A stretch of 64,000 nucleotides of DNA from Parvularcula marina. Lineage in GTDB: Bacteria; Pseudomonadota; Alphaproteobacteria; Caulobacterales; Parvularculaceae. A model generated the notes under the pieces. It searched no databases, was not told where the DNA came from, and saw nothing but the letters and a program-made list of their open reading frames with translations. The stretch spans positions 1,671,001 through 1,735,000 of the forward strand of contig NZ_QUQO01000001.1 in NCBI RefSeq assembly GCF_003399445.1, given 5' to 3'. Numbering within the stretch: the stretch's first letter is position 1; each line of letters begins with the position of its first letter. Positions 63,259-64,000 of the stretch are shown in pieces. A program made the translations under genes and the position numbers.

Positions 63259-64000
63259 TCGTCCACGGCCTGCCAGGCTGCCGTTACTTCGGCGAGCGCC
63301 GAGATCGCGAGCGCCTGAGCGTCCCGCGCCTTGGCGACAAGCCCGATCGGCGCATGGATTCGCGCAATATGCTCCTCCATCACGCCTGTCTCGCGCAGAG
63401 CAGCGCAGCGTCGTTCATGCGTCCGACGGCTGCCCAGCGCGCCGATGTAAAAGGCCGGCCCCGCCATCGCCTCGAGCAGCAAGGCCCGCTCCCACTCATG
63501 CTCATGGAACATAAGCACAAAGGCTGTCCACGGATCATCGCGGCCCTGCGGCGGAGTATCCGGCGCCATCAGATGATCCGTCGCAAGGCCCATCCCTTTT
63601 GCCAGTCCAAGGCTCTCCTCATCCGGCGATTGCAGATGCACATCATACCCGCACACAGAGGCGAGCCTCGCGAACGCGAGAGGCTCCGTGCCCCGCCCGG
63701 CAATGCGCAGTCTGAGGCGCGGCTTCAGCTTCACGGCCAGTCGTGTCCCATCCCAATCCGCAGCGCGAGCACCCGCTTCAGCGATCGCCAATCCATCAAT
63801 ACCCGCTTCAAGCGTGACCGCAGATCGCTTTATAAGCCGGGTACAAATCGCCTGGATTACTTGCAAATCTGGATTGGGCAAGACCAATAGCTCAAGCCGT
63901 CCACCGCAGGGCAGGCTCACGTCGCGGAAGGTCGACCCCTCGCCATAAATCAGGGTACGTGGCTTATCCTCGGCAATAGCTTCACGGGCCTGAAAGACAA
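63255..64000 (-). CDS. xdhC: XdhC/CoxI family maturation factor, 3' part (cut by window edge)
   Basis: The frame is open leftwards from the right edge of the window to the stop at 63255-63257; the start lies outside. The visible part begins at about AREAIAEDKPRTLIYGEG and has the XdhC motif DVSLPCGGRLELLVLP. A Rossmann-like C-terminal domain follows with IGALGSRRTHERR, the VCGYDVHL segment, and the RIHAPIGLVAKARDAQALAISALAEVTA terminus. XdhC delivers sulfurated cofactor to xanthine dehydrogenase-type enzymes. An in-frame Met at 63920 is not the start, because the conserved N-terminal part precedes it. Confidence 0.9.
   Translation of the reverse strand, partial: VFQAREAIAEDKPRTLIYGEGSTFRDVSLPCGGRLELLVLPNPDLQVIQAICTRLIKRSAVTLEAGIDGLAIAEAGARAADWDGTRLAVKLKPRLRLRIAGRGTEPLAFARLASVCGYDVHLQSPDEESLGLAKGMGLATDHLMAPDTPPQGRDDPWTAFVLMFHEHEWERALLLEAMAGPAFYIGALGSRRTHERRCAALRETGVMEEHIARIHAPIGLVAKARDAQALAISALAEVTAAWQAVDE

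Noticed and set aside
63255-63920. Shorter xdhC start at an in-frame Met (63920)
   Set aside because: The frame and the conserved motif (YGEG upstream of DVSLPCGG) continue to the right edge, so the gene is truncated by the window rather than starting there.

Overview
The window is a gene-dense stretch of chromosome, G+C-rich by eye, from an alphaproteobacterium. Gene content and order point this way: hemC-hemD-mic60-hemY, tsaE-amgK-murU-addB-addA next to trxA, lptM-lysA, a polysaccharide deacetylase-rppH pair, an MmcB-type protein, and a GTTC-N7-GTTC LexA-type box. An AlkB-type alkane hydroxylase, a proton-pumping pyrophosphatase and very acidic envelope proteins would suit a marine member of the Caulobacterales/Parvularculales side of the class, but the genus cannot be fixed from this sequence. 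I see no prophage, IS element, CRISPR array, rRNA or plasmid function, and no gene-free stretch longer than about 250 bases.

Layout. 1-5.4 kb: 5' part of gshB (cut by the left edge), a membrane-tailed prephenate-dehydratase-like protein, a hemolysin III/PAQR protein and pnp. 5.4-8.7 kb: a secreted Met-rich MXKDX-type protein divergent from a TonB-dependent receptor, then a DUF1134 lipoprotein. 8.8-13.8 kb: a PBP-activator-like lipoprotein, rsmI, yraN, a BON-domain lipoprotein and comM/yifB behind the LexA-type box. 13.9-24.1 kb: two hybrid histidine kinases enclosing hemW-rdgB, a 37-residue membrane peptide, an HTH regulator, a LytTR regulator, an acyltransferase and rlmN. 24.1-33.5 kb: alkB, a small membrane-anchored protein, gpsA-tsaD divergent from hemC-hemD-mic60-hemY, and trxA. 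33.6-42.3 kb: the leftward tsaE-amgK-murU-addB-addA operon (tRNA t6A modification, MurNAc recycling, double-strand-break repair). 42.4-49.1 kb: 2Fe-2S ferredoxin, mmcB, a HAD phosphatase, a LysR regulator, small envelope proteins, a DUF4386 protein and hppA. 49.2-56.3 kb: unrecognised envelope proteins around the leftward lptM-lysA-nitrilase operon. 56.3-64 kb: deacetylase-rppH, an acyl-CoA/ACP ligase, tRNA-Ser(GGA) followed by a structured repeat block, a second DUF4386 protein, an AraC regulator, and a mocA-xdhC pair (xdhC cut by the right edge).

Most genes are housekeeping in tight operons, with ATGA/GTGA overlaps at hemC/hemD, tsaD/gpsA, rdgB/hemW, amgK/murU, murU/addB, deacetylase/rppH and xdhC/mocA. 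The least explained parts are the PheA-like membrane protein at 0.8-2.3 kb, the unknown lipoprotein genes at 49.3-51.1 and 54.6-56.3 kb, the paired hairpins near 43.4 kb, and the repeat block after tRNA-Ser. I found no clear new multi-gene system; the findings are single leads.
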